A DNA stretch of 34,492 bases from Pseudomonadota bacterium. GTDB lineage: Bacteria; Pseudomonadota; Gammaproteobacteria; Steroidobacterales; Steroidobacteraceae. This document shows, one piece after another, positions 24,664-34,492 of this stretch (positions within the stretch are counted from its first letter, which is position 1; the number at the start of each line of letters is the position of its first letter). The position numbers and the translations under genes are program-made. Under the pieces are notes generated by a model. That model saw nothing but the letters and a program-made list of their open reading frames with translations, did no database searches and was not told the origin of the DNA. Location of the stretch: assembly GCA_947454465.1 (NCBI GenBank), contig CANGJP010000021.1, positions 1-34,492 on the forward strand, read 5' to 3'.

Positions 24664-25452
24664 TTATAGCGAATCAATTATTTCCTTTCGTTTGTCGTCA
24701 TACTCTTTTTGACTGATGAGGCCTTTTGCCTTTAAGTCATTCAGAAGCACTAAGCGTTCGCTGATGGCGTTGGTAGGGGCAGCCGAGTTGGGTGTCGTGG
24801 TTATGGCGGATGGTGACATCACAGGCAGGGTAGAAGGCAGGGTAGAAGGCGGGGTAATGGCGGAGGAAGAGGGTTGGCCTGAGTAAGGATAGGCGCTGAG
24901 TTCAGCCTGCATTTTCAGTAAAGCATCTTCCATAGCGCGGGTGCCTGCAATACCCGTCACTTTAAGTCGTTCGGCACTACCCGCGCTGCCTGTGCCGGTG
25001 ACGATCACCGTGGCGACCGGTTTGCCTTTGGCATCTTGGACATTGCTGGTCAGATTAACGGTGAAGCTAGTGGGCGGCCAGGTCAGTGCATCACTGCCGC
25101 CAGATTTGGTCGTGATTTCAGGGGTAAAGATTAAGTCAACCTTGTCAGAGGGCGGCGGTGATCCACCGTGGGTTGAGGGTAGTCTGGTGGCACTGGCAAA
25201 GACATTCGTGAGCATTTTTTGGTAACCGGTCTCAATGTCGCGATAAGCGAAATATCGAAGGTTGTTTTCATCAATAAGTGGGCGTTCAATCGCGCCTTCG
25301 GGCAGGTAAAAGCCCACATTAAGTGGAATACGTGCCGCTGACTTTGAAACGGGTTCAATTTTGGTTAGGTCTGGCTTGATATTGATCGTATTGATGCAGG
25401 CCGCTAAAGACAGTGAAACCAAGCCGTAAATCAAGCTGTGTTTAAGTTTCAT
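24664..25452 (-). CDS. Lipoprotein with SHOCT-like C-terminal segment
   Basis: The 262-residue protein begins MKLKHSLIYGLVSLSLAAC, a clear lipoprotein signal with Cys19. An ATG seven codons earlier (25473) is possible but gives an oddly long start. The middle (about 35–175) has strands and a YFAYRDIETGYQKML helix, followed by LIFTPEITTKSGG and VTGTGSA, reminiscent of lipoproteins with DUF4136/LPS-assembly-like folds, though I cannot assign it. A Pro/Ser/Thr-rich linker with an STLP repeat leads to a C-terminal LVLLNDLKAKGLISQKEYDDKRKEI-type SHOCT helix pair, which often mediates oligomerisation. The function is unknown. Confidence 0.78.
   Translation of the reverse strand: MKLKHSLIYGLVSLSLAACINTINIKPDLTKIEPVSKSAARIPLNVGFYLPEGAIERPLIDENNLRYFAYRDIETGYQKMLTNVFASATRLPSTHGGSPPPSDKVDLIFTPEITTKSGGSDALTWPPTSFTVNLTSNVQDAKGKPVATVIVTGTGSAGSAERLKVTGIAGTRAMEDALLKMQAELSAYPYSGQPSSSAITPPSTLPSTLPVMSPSAITTTPNSAAPTNAISERLVLLNDLKAKGLISQKEYDDKRKEIIDSL
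24824..24847. repeat. Two 12-bp tandem repeats in the lipoprotein linker
   Basis: GGCAGGGTAGAA occurs twice in a row (24824–24835, 24836–24847), with a degenerate third copy after it. The unit is a multiple of three and encodes the STLP repeat of the linker, so copy-number change would keep the frame. Confidence 0.85.
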
Positions 25453-25607
25453 GATGAACCTACGGGTGTGCATGGTGAGCCTAAAAGTATTCAGGGAATA
25501 TACACTTATTTAGCCGTGTGCAGGAGGGGCACTGAATCACAGCCCGGCGTTCCGAAATTCGACTATGATCTTGTTTGGTCTATGCTTCGATTATGTGATG
25601 AGTGAAT

Positions 25608-26531
25608 ATGAAAATTGCCTCTTATATTTTTCTGTTGGTGGTGGTTTTATCATTGACCGCTTGCGGCGGGGATGGTCCTTGTGCGGCAAGTTTTGCTTTC
25701 AAATATTGTTTAGATCAAAGCAGCTCAAGCAGTAGTGTTACCAGCAGTAGTAGTTCTAGTCAGAGTAATTCCAGTCAGAGTAATTCCAGTCAGGGCAGTT
25801 CAGGACAAGTGTATTCGGTAGGCGGTAGTGTTTCTGGTCTACGCTCAGGTCAAGCGATCAATATAAGTCTCAACCGCCCAGCATTGTTTATTCCACAACC
25901 CACAGAGTCGCCAGCGCCATTTTCGGGGGGCAGTACGATAGGGTGGTCGTTCACGTTAGAGAGCAGCAGAACGCTCACTTATCTGGGTTTATACAATACA
26001 GACCTTAATGCTGATACCACGGTAGGGTTATGGAATAGCAGTGGAACCCTGATCGCCAGTACGATTTTTCCTGTGGGGTTAACGGGTGTTGATCAAACGG
26101 ATTTGAGTAGCAGTGGCTTTCTCTGGAAATCAGTGACCAGTCAGTCATTGCCGGCTGGTCAATACACTATTGGTGCGTATTCCATGGATGATCATTTTGG
26201 TGCTTACGGGATCACCTCTGTCACCACTGCCGGTTTGAATTTGGTTGGGACTTCGCTGTACAACTTAAGCGGTGCGGTCGCCAAGCCCGAAGACGATTTT
26301 AGTGCTGTCTATGCTAATGGTTTTTATGGGCCAAACTTAAGGTTTGGCTCCTCAGTACAAAAAACAATGAGTGCCGACGGTTCATTTACCTTTGATGCTG
26401 CCTTGGCCAATAGTGACATCTATGCTTTGACGGTCAGTCCCCTAACGGGTTCGCCAGTGTGTATGGTGACGAGTGGCAATGGAAAGGTTAATGCAACTAA
26501 TGTCAGTGGCATCACGATCAGGTGTAACTGA
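25608..26531 (+). CDS. Ser-linker lipoprotein with a DUF4082-like domain nested in a beta-sandwich
   Basis: The 307-residue protein has a lipobox LSLTACGG (Cys19) and a Ser/Gln/Asn linker (about 37–65). The segment VYSVGGSVSGLRSGQAINISLN is the start of a common small beta-sandwich repeat. The end of the same repeat (MSADGSFTFDAALAN, then TIRC) appears only at the C-terminus. Between them sits a domain (about 95–240) with GWSFTLESSRTLTYLGLYN and GLWNSSGTLIAS, which fits DUF4082-like cell-surface domains. The protein is probably outer-membrane anchored and extracellular. The ATG at 25608 is preferred to the GTG at 25602, and the ribosome-binding site is weak. It is followed 38 bases later by a rhomboid protease gene. 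Confidence 0.75.
   Translation: MKIASYIFLLVVVLSLTACGGDGPCAASFAFKYCLDQSSSSSSVTSSSSSSQSNSSQSNSSQGSSGQVYSVGGSVSGLRSGQAINISLNRPALFIPQPTESPAPFSGGSTIGWSFTLESSRTLTYLGLYNTDLNADTTVGLWNSSGTLIASTIFPVGLTGVDQTDLSSSGFLWKSVTSQSLPAGQYTIGAYSMDDHFGAYGITSVTTAGLNLVGTSLYNLSGAVAKPEDDFSAVYANGFYGPNLRFGSSVQKTMSADGSFTFDAALANSDIYALTVSPLTGSPVCMVTSGNGKVNATNVSGITIRCN
25758..25787 (+). repeat. 15-bp tandem repeat encoding the SQSNS linker
   Basis: AGTCAGAGTAATTCC is repeated perfectly at 25758–25772 and 25773–25787, and a degenerate copy follows. The repeat encodes the Ser/Gln/Asn linker and preserves frame, so it may vary in length between strains. Confidence 0.85.
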
Positions 26532-26569
26532 TCTAGTGAACTCAGATACCGAGCGCCAGCTTTAAATTC

Positions 26570-27169
26570 ATGTATAGCCAAGCACCAGCCACGTTCAATA
26601 TTGTCTTATTGACGGTGGTGATCAGTCTTCTGGCCTTGAAGGTCTATCCACAATGGTTGCAGTTCTGCATCTTTCGTCCGTACTATTTTTTACGTGAAAA
26701 GCAGTACTTTACGATTTTAAGTAGTGGCTTTGTGCATGGCAGCGGCATGCATCTGCTGTTTAACATGATGACCCTTTATTTTTTCGGTCCAGTATTGGAA
26801 CGAGTTATTGGTAGTGGTGCGTTTGTGGTTCTCTATGCGCTAGCCTTGATGTTGAGTGAGGTGCGTACCTACTGGCAGCAACGCCATCATCGCTTTTATG
26901 CTGCATTGGGCGCTTCTGGCGGTGTGTGTGCCATTTTGTTTGCCTCTATTGTTTATTTCCCCATGCAATCAATTTTTATTATGCCTATTCCTGTCCCTAT
27001 ACCCGCGCCTATATTTGCTGTTTGTTATCTGATTTATTCATGGTATTTCGAAAAGCGCGGTGGTGACAATATCAATCATGCGGCCCATATCGATGGAGCC
27101 ATCGTGGGTTTGTTGTTCGTTGCGGTAACGGATCTTGACGCTTATCGCAAGTTGTTAGAAATGCTCTGA
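26570..27169 (+). CDS. Rhomboid family intramembrane serine protease
   Basis: The 199-residue protein has about six hydrophobic segments and the rhomboid catalytic features: GFVHGSGMHLLFNM with His61 and Asn65 (oxyanion side), the nucleophile Ser116 in LGASGGVCA, and the catalytic His173 in NHAAHIDGAIVG. Rhomboids cut single-pass membrane proteins within the bilayer. The natural substrate is unknown. A Pro-rich loop (PIPVPIPAPI, 139–148) lies between the Ser and His helices. It starts 38 bases after a surface lipoprotein gene. No GlyGly-CTERM protein is seen nearby, so a rhombosortase role is not supported. Confidence 0.9.
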   Translation: MYSQAPATFNIVLLTVVISLLALKVYPQWLQFCIFRPYYFLREKQYFTILSSGFVHGSGMHLLFNMMTLYFFGPVLERVIGSGAFVVLYALALMLSEVRTYWQQRHHRFYAALGASGGVCAILFASIVYFPMQSIFIMPIPVPIPAPIFAVCYLIYSWYFEKRGGDNINHAAHIDGAIVGLLFVAVTDLDAYRKLLEML

Positions 27170-29802
<2,633 letters not shown>

Positions 29803-29852
29803 TTGGGAGGTTTGTTGTTCCAGAACATTGGTGTGTTTGTAACTTAATAAAC

Positions 29853-29892
29853 TATCAAACCCCGTTGATTTGATCATCAACGGGGTTTGATA
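29853..29892 (+). terminator. 17-bp stem-loop downstream of katG
   Basis: A perfect 17-bp stem (29853–29869 with 29876–29892) encloses a 6-base loop, with a GGGGTTTGATA descending arm and no long T-run. It is probably the katG terminator. Its AAACCCCG…CGGGGTTT core resembles the hairpin at 627–651. Confidence 0.7.
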
Positions 29893-29998
29893 ATGACGCA
29901 GGCGCTAACAAGATTGTAATTGGCTGGCAGAAATGATTATCCGCCCCTGCCTTTGGGCGCTTACTTCGCAAATTTTCGAATAACCTACAAAAAACTAT

Positions 29999-30026
29999 TT
30001 GCCAGACAGCAGAACATCCCTATACT
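29999..30026 (+). promoter_or_regulatory. Sigma-70 promoter of tRNA-Leu
   Basis: TTGCCA (29999–30004) and TATACT (30021–30026) are separated by 16 bases. The GC-rich discriminator between the -10 and the tRNA start (30051) is typical of stringently controlled stable RNA genes. Confidence 0.75.
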
Positions 30027-30050
30027 TGCCGCCCTCGTGAAGTTGTGGCC

Positions 30051-30137
30051 GCCGGCGTGGCGGAACTGGTAGACGCGTCGGACTCAAAATCCGATTTTGG
30101 CAACAGAGTGTGGGTTCGATTCCCTCCGCCGGCACCA
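30051..30137 (+). tRNA. tRNA-Leu (CAA)
   Basis: This is a complete 87-base tRNA with a long variable arm. The acceptor GCCGGCG (30051–30057) pairs with CGCCGGC (30127–30133). The anticodon loop CTCAAAA gives CAA. The T-loop is GGTTCGATTCC, and ACCA ends at 30137 with CCA encoded. An integrase gene follows directly, so this tRNA is the likely integration target. Confidence 0.97.
30112..30137. other. Probable attachment site (tRNA-Leu 3' end)
   Basis: The integrase gene lies 166 bases downstream of the tRNA on the same strand, so the crossover core is expected in the 3' part of the tRNA. The matching repeat at the other end of the element is outside the window, so limits are approximate and inferred. 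Confidence 0.45.
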
Positions 30138-30148
30138 ACTGACTATTC

Positions 30149-30176
30149 GGGGACGTCCAAAAGCGTCCCCTTTTTA
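30149..30176 (+). terminator. Intrinsic terminator of tRNA-Leu
   Basis: A 7-bp stem GGGGACG (30149–30155) with CGTCCCC (30164–30170) is followed by five T residues. It is a textbook intrinsic terminator, just 11 bases after the tRNA. Confidence 0.9.
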
Positions 30177-30251
30177 GTTTAAAAACACATAAAAACAACA
30201 ATATAGCTTCCGTCAATGTCCAGCACCGTCCCTTGACAGCCAGCCCCACGA

Positions 30252-30302
30252 GGGGGCATCTTTGGGGGCATGCTCCAAAACTCCACAAAGTACATGCCCC
30301 CA
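30252..30302. repeat. Three GGGGGCAT repeats before the integrase gene
   Basis: GGGGGCAT occurs twice on the plus strand (30252–30259, 30264–30271) and once on the minus strand (30294–30301). The last two form a perfect 10-bp inverted repeat, TGGGGGCATG with CATGCCCCCA (30263–30272, 30293–30302), ending next to the integrase start. They may be binding sites for the integrase or the AlpA-type protein. Confidence 0.65.
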
Positions 30303-30303
30303 G

Positions 30304-31491
30304 ATGCTTACCGATAAGCAAATTAAGGCTGCCATCCCGCGTGAGAAGCCTTACAAAATTTCTGATGGTCTTGGCCTTTACCTTGAGGTCATGCCGAACG
30401 GCTCGAAGCTGTGGCGGATGAAGTACCGTATTGATGGCAAAGAAAAGCGGATTTCATTCGGGGGCTACCCTGATACCTCCGGCAGTCTTGCCAGGGAGAG
30501 TCGTGATGCAGCCCGAAAGCAACTAGCAGCTGGATTAGATCCCACTGTACAGCGCAAGACTGACAAGGCTGCAAGGTCAAATACCTTCAAAGAGGTGGCG
30601 GAAGAGTTTCTTGAGTTGAGAGCCAAAGATCAGGCTCCCATCACCACCCTGAAGTCCCGATGGTTGATGGGGTTGCTTTACCCTCAAATTGGTCGCCTGC
30701 CTATCTGCAATATCAAATCAGCTGAACTGCTCAAGGCACTGAAAAAGATCGAAGCGCGTGGCAACCATGAAACTGCACACCGAGCAAAGCAAAAGGCGGG
30801 TGAGGTTTTCCGTTATGGCATAGCAACAGAGCGCTGTGAGCATGATGTCAGCGCCAACCTTAAAGGGGCGTTGGCTAAGGTGGTCAGCAATAGCCGGCCT
30901 GCAATTGTGAAACCTGCCGACTTTGGTGCATTGCTTCGGTTAATTGACGGCTATCAGGGCCAACCTACCACGGCCGCCGCCCTGAAGCTGATTCCGCTGG
31001 TATTTACCCGTCCGGCGGAATTACGTACGGCAGAGTGGGGTGAGTTCGATCTTGTGAATAAGGAATGGAATATTCCTGCCAGCAAAATGAAAATGAGAAT
31101 GCCGCACGTTGTGCCATTAAGCCAACAAGCAATGATGATATTGAATGAATTGCAGTTGCTTACAGGATCGGGAAAGTATGTATTTCCATCTATTGGAAAT
31201 AGAGATCGGCCCATAAGCGAAAATACTTTGAATGGGGCTTTACGTCGGCTTGGAGTTGATACAAAGACAGAACATTGCGCTCACGGGTTCAGGGCATCGG
31301 CACGGACAATGCTTGATGAGGTGCTTCAGTTTCGCGTTGATCTTATCGAACATCAGCTTGCTCATGAAGTGAAAGATACCAATGGCCGTGCATACAACCG
31401 AACTAGTCATTTGCCTGAGCGCCGAAAGATGATGCAGGCATGGTCTGATTATCTTTATTTTCTTCGTGACGATACGCCCAGTGCCTATTAA
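30304..31491 (+). CDS. int: P4-type tyrosine integrase
   Basis: The 395-residue site-specific recombinase has an N-terminal DUF4102-type arm-binding domain (LTDKQIKAA, KISDGLGLYLEV, KRISFGGYPDT), a central core-binding domain and a catalytic domain. The catalytic set is Arg236 (FTRPAELR), His327 and Arg330 (HGFRAS), His354 and Tyr364 (GRAYNR). It moves the element into and out of the tRNA-Leu gene. The ATG at 30304 is preferred, because the family begins about there. A TTG at 30262 would add 14 residues and place the GGGGGCAT repeats in the coding region. No good ribosome-binding site is seen, and CCCCCAG directly precedes the ATG. Confidence 0.93.
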   Translation: MLTDKQIKAAIPREKPYKISDGLGLYLEVMPNGSKLWRMKYRIDGKEKRISFGGYPDTSGSLARESRDAARKQLAAGLDPTVQRKTDKAARSNTFKEVAEEFLELRAKDQAPITTLKSRWLMGLLYPQIGRLPICNIKSAELLKALKKIEARGNHETAHRAKQKAGEVFRYGIATERCEHDVSANLKGALAKVVSNSRPAIVKPADFGALLRLIDGYQGQPTTAAALKLIPLVFTRPAELRTAEWGEFDLVNKEWNIPASKMKMRMPHVVPLSQQAMMILNELQLLTGSGKYVFPSIGNRDRPISENTLNGALRRLGVDTKTEHCAHGFRASARTMLDEVLQFRVDLIEHQLAHEVKDTNGRAYNRTSHLPERRKMMQAWSDYLYFLRDDTPSAY

Positions 31492-31508
31492 ATAAAAAAT
31501 TCAGGTAA

Positions 31509-31518
31509 GGGGGGGCTT
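31509..31518 (+). promoter_or_regulatory. G-rich ribosome-binding site of the 31519 gene
   Basis: Seven G residues (31509–31515) after TAA precede CTT and the ATG at 31519. The site resembles the poly-G starts at 13010, 19891 and 21097 but lies in the integrated element. Confidence 0.5.
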
Positions 31519-32379
31519 ATGGGAAAGCAAATAAATAGTAAAGACTTCAATGATCTGGTGGGGTTTTTTACATTGGTTACAGATAGTTCTCTGGATCGTA
31601 TTTTCTACCCTCCAGATGAATATTTTTCTGACAATCAACATATTGGAGCGTCTCTACTTACCGGCGGGCCGCACTGTCATCCATTGCATCCTGAATTTAA
31701 GCCTGTTTTAAGGAATAAATTAACTTTTGCGTTTTATGGATTATCAGTTGATAAGTATTCGCAGCCTGTGAATTTGGATAAAAATAAGGAAGAGCTGTTC
31801 AAAGTTCAGAAAATAAGAGTAGATGCTCATTGGAGGAAAGTAAGAAGTCACAGGTTCTATAAAGAAATATCTCGCCATGCTGGTTTTAAAAAATCGATTG
31901 ACTGCTTAAAGAGAAAGATCAGATCGAAAAAGGATAGGGGTTACTCTCATCCATATGCTGAATTTAGATTCATAGGGATGGCCGTGGAGCAATTGGTTTT
32001 CTTTATGTCTAATGGCAGGAAAGCGGTGCCTGAAGCAACGGCCGCAGACAAAAGAGCCGCTATGGCGCATATCAAAAAGATAGAGGTGGATTTATATCAA
32101 AAAGGAATAAAATTTAAAAAATCGTCCCAGTTGCTTCGGTTGCTGAATGAATTAAGGCAAGAAATTGAGGGAAGTAAGTCTGTTAGAGCTGAAAGGAGTG
32201 ATGAGAATAGTAAGCCTTATAGAGATCTAACTTATAGGATATGTGACAGGCTATTAAGGCATTTTGGCGAGGTATCTAAAACCTTATTACATCACTTGGT
32301 TTCAATAGTTGAGCCAGAAGTCACAAATAAAACAATCTCAAATAGAATAAAGAAGCACTCTAAAAGGCAAATTACCTAG
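31519..32379 (+). CDS. Unrecognised cargo gene of the integrated element
   Basis: This 286-residue protein is not assigned to any family I know. It is Lys/Arg/His-rich, mostly helical by composition, and has no signal peptide, transmembrane helix or obvious catalytic motif. Possible landmarks are LLTGGPHCHPLHPEF near residue 46, a basic stretch KKSIDCLKRKIRSKKDRG (about 124–141) and a C-terminal helical part (YRDLTYRICDRLLRHFGEV). By eye its bases are more AT-rich than the flanking genes, a sign of separate acquisition. It lies between the integrase (27 bases away) and alpA, a slot where accessory or defence genes are common in such elements. That is context only. Confidence 0.65.
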   Translation: MGKQINSKDFNDLVGFFTLVTDSSLDRIFYPPDEYFSDNQHIGASLLTGGPHCHPLHPEFKPVLRNKLTFAFYGLSVDKYSQPVNLDKNKEELFKVQKIRVDAHWRKVRSHRFYKEISRHAGFKKSIDCLKRKIRSKKDRGYSHPYAEFRFIGMAVEQLVFFMSNGRKAVPEATAADKRAAMAHIKKIEVDLYQKGIKFKKSSQLLRLLNELRQEIEGSKSVRAERSDENSKPYRDLTYRICDRLLRHFGEVSKTLLHHLVSIVEPEVTNKTISNRIKKHSKRQIT

Positions 32380-32501
32380 TTAGATGATGGTTAGACTGTA
32401 CTAGTGATGGATAAGGTATGAAAATTTCACGTTATCCTTACCTGTATTAAAGATAAACAGCCAATAAATTTACTCCTACTTATTTCCAAAGGAGTACAAA
32501 C

Positions 32502-32705
32502 ATGGCTGATTCGATTCTTAGACTTCATTCTGTAAAGCAGCGTTGTGGGCTTTCACGTACGGCAATTTATGCTGCCATTAAGTGTGGTGAGTTTCCTGCT
32601 CAGATAGAGATTGGCTTACGTACTGTAGGCTGGCTAGAAAGTGACATTGATGAGTGGATTGCGGCGCGACCTAGAAAGGCTGTGGCTAAGGCGGTGCAAT
32701 CATGA
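32502..32705 (+). CDS. AlpA family excisionase/regulator
   Basis: The 67-residue winged helix-turn-helix protein has the AlpA pattern: ILRLHSVKQRCGLSRTAIYAAIKCGEFPAQIEIG, then WLESDIDEWI. AlpA-type proteins act as activators or directionality factors for P4-type integrases. AAAGGAG precedes the ATG at good spacing. Its stop overlaps the next start by ATGA. Its binding site may be the GGGGGCAT repeats before the integrase gene, which is inference. Confidence 0.92.
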   Translation: MADSILRLHSVKQRCGLSRTAIYAAIKCGEFPAQIEIGLRTVGWLESDIDEWIAARPRKAVAKAVQS

Positions 32706-33118
32706 GTGCTGCTGCAAAACTCTTGGACCGTCTGGAACGTGTTAAACAGGTTGCACCCGGCAGGTGGATTGCGTCCTGCCCTATCCATAACACCAAGGGT
32801 CAGGCTCTTAGTATTCGCGAAGTGGATGGAAGAGTATTGATCCACGACTTCGGTGGCTGTGTAACGGACGAGATTCTACGGGTCATAGGCTTGACGGTAT
32901 CAGACCTGTTTGAAAGGCCTTTGCCCCATGCTAAGTCAGGCAAGCCAAATCAATGGCATGCTCGTAATGGAGCCTTCGAAACCATCCACAAGGAATGTCG
33001 TTTAGTCGCTATTGCTGCTGAATCCATCGCTGCTGGTGTATTGCTGCCAGAGGTGGAGCGTGACCGGCTGTGTCTGGCTGCTGAGCGGATACGCGCTGCC
33101 GTGGAGGTGTGCCGATGA
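32702..33118 (+). CDS. CHC2-like zinc-finger protein of the element
   Basis: The 138-residue protein has an N-terminal primase-type zinc-binding pattern: WIASCPIHNTKGQALSI (Cys26, His29) followed by HDFGGCVTDEILRVIGLTVSDLF (His48, Cys53). It resembles the CHC2 finger of DNA primases, but no TOPRIM domain follows. The C-terminal half is helical. It overlaps alpA upstream and the DUF3631 gene downstream, both by ATGA, so these three are expected to be made together. It may supply the DNA-recognition part of a split primase or helicase with the DUF3631 protein, which is inference. Confidence 0.75.
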   Translation: MSAAAKLLDRLERVKQVAPGRWIASCPIHNTKGQALSIREVDGRVLIHDFGGCVTDEILRVIGLTVSDLFERPLPHAKSGKPNQWHARNGAFETIHKECRLVAIAAESIAAGVLLPEVERDRLCLAAERIRAAVEVCR

Positions 33119-34492
33119 AATCTCTAGAGCAGATAGCTGATGATGAGATGGAAAGAATCATCAATCTCAGTAATACGATTAATGTTGCCATCAATAGGCT
33201 ATCAAAATTGCCTCAGCTTGAGTACGAATCCGTTCGTCAAGACGAGGCAAAAATATTAAATATTCGCGTTGGTGCTTTAGATAAAGCCGTCAATGAATAT
33301 CGATCTGCAGCATCAAATACTGAGAAAGGTATGATTTTTCGGGAAGTTGAGATATGGCGTGAGGAAGTAGATCCCGAAGCGTTATTAGATGAGATGGTCG
33401 ACGTTGTTCATAAATTCATCATATGTAACCGTGAGACAGCCATCGCCACTGCCTTATGGTGTGCATTCACGTGGTTTATTGATGTTGTGAATGTCGCCCC
33501 AATAGCGATCATTACGGCCCCAGAAAAGCGTTGCGGTAAATCGCAGCTTTTAAACCTAATTCATCGCTTATCTCGCAGGCCTGTAGTGGCAAGCAGTATC
33601 TCACCTTCCGCCATATACAGAATCATTGAAAAGTACAATCCAACATTGCTTATAGATGAAGCAGACGCTTTTATGCGTGATAACGAGGAACTTAGGGGAG
33701 TAATTAACTCCGGTCATACTCGGCAATCTGCATATGTAATCCGATGTGTCGGTGATGATCATAACCCAATGCAATTCTCTACTTGGGGAGCTAAGGCGCT
33801 GTCGGGGATAGGTCACTTACCTGAAACCATTAAGGATCGAGGGGTGATTCTCCAATTACGCCGTAAGTTGGCTAATGAATCTGTTGAGCGGTTACGTCAT
33901 GCTGATTGTGGATTATTTGAACGTCTCTCATCCCAACTGGCACGGTTTGCTTTTGATGCCGCGCAAATAATAGAGCGTTCCCGTCCTTCACTTCCAAGCG
34001 AGTTAAACGACCGATCTCAGGATAACTGGGAGCCTCTATTGGCAATCGCTGATTACGCGGGTAGTCGGTGGGGTATTTCGGCGCGAGATGCGGCACTTAA
34101 ACTTTCAGGTAGTGAACATGAAGAAATGAGCCAATCTGCTGAATTATTGTCGGATATCCGAGAAGCATTTGAAATCAGAAGGGTAGACAGGGTTACCACT
34201 GCTGAATTGCTGGAAAACCTAATTGGGGATGATCTAAAGCCATGGGCTACCTATAACAGAGGAAAGGCAATTACCCCGCGGCAATTAGCCAAACGTCTGG
34301 ATGAGTACGGTATAGAGTCTCGTACTATTCGGATTTCATACGGCACTGCAAAAGGCTTTCTCTTAAGTCAATTTGAGGATGCATTTGCAAGATACCTTTC
34401 AGCACCAGTCTCCTCCAAATCCGTCACAGCGGCACAATACCGAGAAAACACCACTCCGGTCGTTACTTGTGATTCTTTTTGTGCAGTCACAG
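33115..34492 (+). CDS. DUF3631 P-loop ATPase of the element (3' truncated by window)
   Basis: The frame is open from ATG 33115 to the end of the window (459 codons). After an N-terminal helical, probably coiled region comes ATALWCAFTWFIDVVNVAP, then Walker A TAPEKRCGKSQLLN, Walker B TLLIDEADAF and RDNEELRGVINSGHTR, all typical of DUF3631. A second DUF3631 part follows (WEPLLAIADYAGSRW). Such proteins occur in phage satellites and integrative elements, often fused to or paired with primases, and probably act in element replication. The start overlaps the previous stop by ATGA. The end is unseen, so total length is unknown. Confidence 0.9.
   Translation, partial: MKSLEQIADDEMERIINLSNTINVAINRLSKLPQLEYESVRQDEAKILNIRVGALDKAVNEYRSAASNTEKGMIFREVEIWREEVDPEALLDEMVDVVHKFIICNRETAIATALWCAFTWFIDVVNVAPIAIITAPEKRCGKSQLLNLIHRLSRRPVVASSISPSAIYRIIEKYNPTLLIDEADAFMRDNEELRGVINSGHTRQSAYVIRCVGDDHNPMQFSTWGAKALSGIGHLPETIKDRGVILQLRRKLANESVERLRHADCGLFERLSSQLARFAFDAAQIIERSRPSLPSELNDRSQDNWEPLLAIADYAGSRWGISARDAALKLSGSEHEEMSQSAELLSDIREAFEIRRVDRVTTAELLENLIGDDLKPWATYNRGKAITPRQLAKRLDEYGIESRTIRISYGTAKGFLLSQFEDAFARYLSAPVSSKSVTAAQYRENTTPVVTCDSFCAVT

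Noticed and set aside
26570-27169. Rhombosortase paired with a GlyGly-CTERM substrate
   Set aside because: The neighbouring lipoprotein lacks a C-terminal GlyGly-helix-basic tail, so only a general rhomboid call is justified.

Overview
The window looks like chromosome of a non-enteric gammaproteobacterium. The best evidence is the block DUF3108–purN–purM / DUF2066–CDP-alcohol phosphatidyltransferase–hda, an arrangement I remember (not checked) from Pseudomonas and relatives, together with a YghX-type hydrolase, umuD/umuC and katG. Base composition looks moderate by eye. I cannot name a genus.

Layout. 1–438 is the 3' end of a GT4 glycosyltransferase. A tRNA-Cys, a MarR regulator and a histone-deacetylase-family enzyme follow. 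2523–4959 (minus strand) is purM-purN-DUF3108, and 5120–7498 (plus strand) is DUF2066, a PgsA-like enzyme and hda. 7511–10887 (minus strand) is a metal-uptake cluster: a small Cys/His secreted protein, a 409-residue beta-barrel candidate, a ZnuA-like binding protein and a ZnuB-like permease. It has no ATPase gene.

11155–22405 is mostly exported proteins: a Tat-type dienelactone hydrolase, a PEBP protein, two secreted tandem-cupin paralogues (one fused to a SnoaL/DUF4440 domain), a purple-acid-phosphatase-like enzyme, a GDT1-type Mn exporter, a PKD lipoprotein with a large unrecognised domain, a secreted cupin and an NHL beta-propeller. umuD, with a textbook LexA box, lies inside this stretch. 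Its partner umuC is 3.5 kb away, beyond the cupin, propeller and tandem-cupin genes. Both tandem-cupin genes and the propeller gene have runs of 8–10 G as their ribosome-binding region.

23761–29802 has a TIGR02450 protein coupled to umuC, a two-helix membrane protein, two lipoproteins, a rhomboid protease and katG. katG is preceded by a 25-codon ORF with a strong ribosome-binding site.

From 30051 onward a tRNA-Leu(CAA) is followed by an integrated element: P4-type tyrosine integrase, an unrecognised AT-rich gene, an AlpA-type regulator, a CHC2-like zinc-finger protein and a DUF3631 ATPase that runs off the end. The last three overlap by ATGA. The far end of the element is outside the window. 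The most unusual features are the split umuD/umuC pair, the poly-G ribosome-binding regions and the tandem-cupin family.
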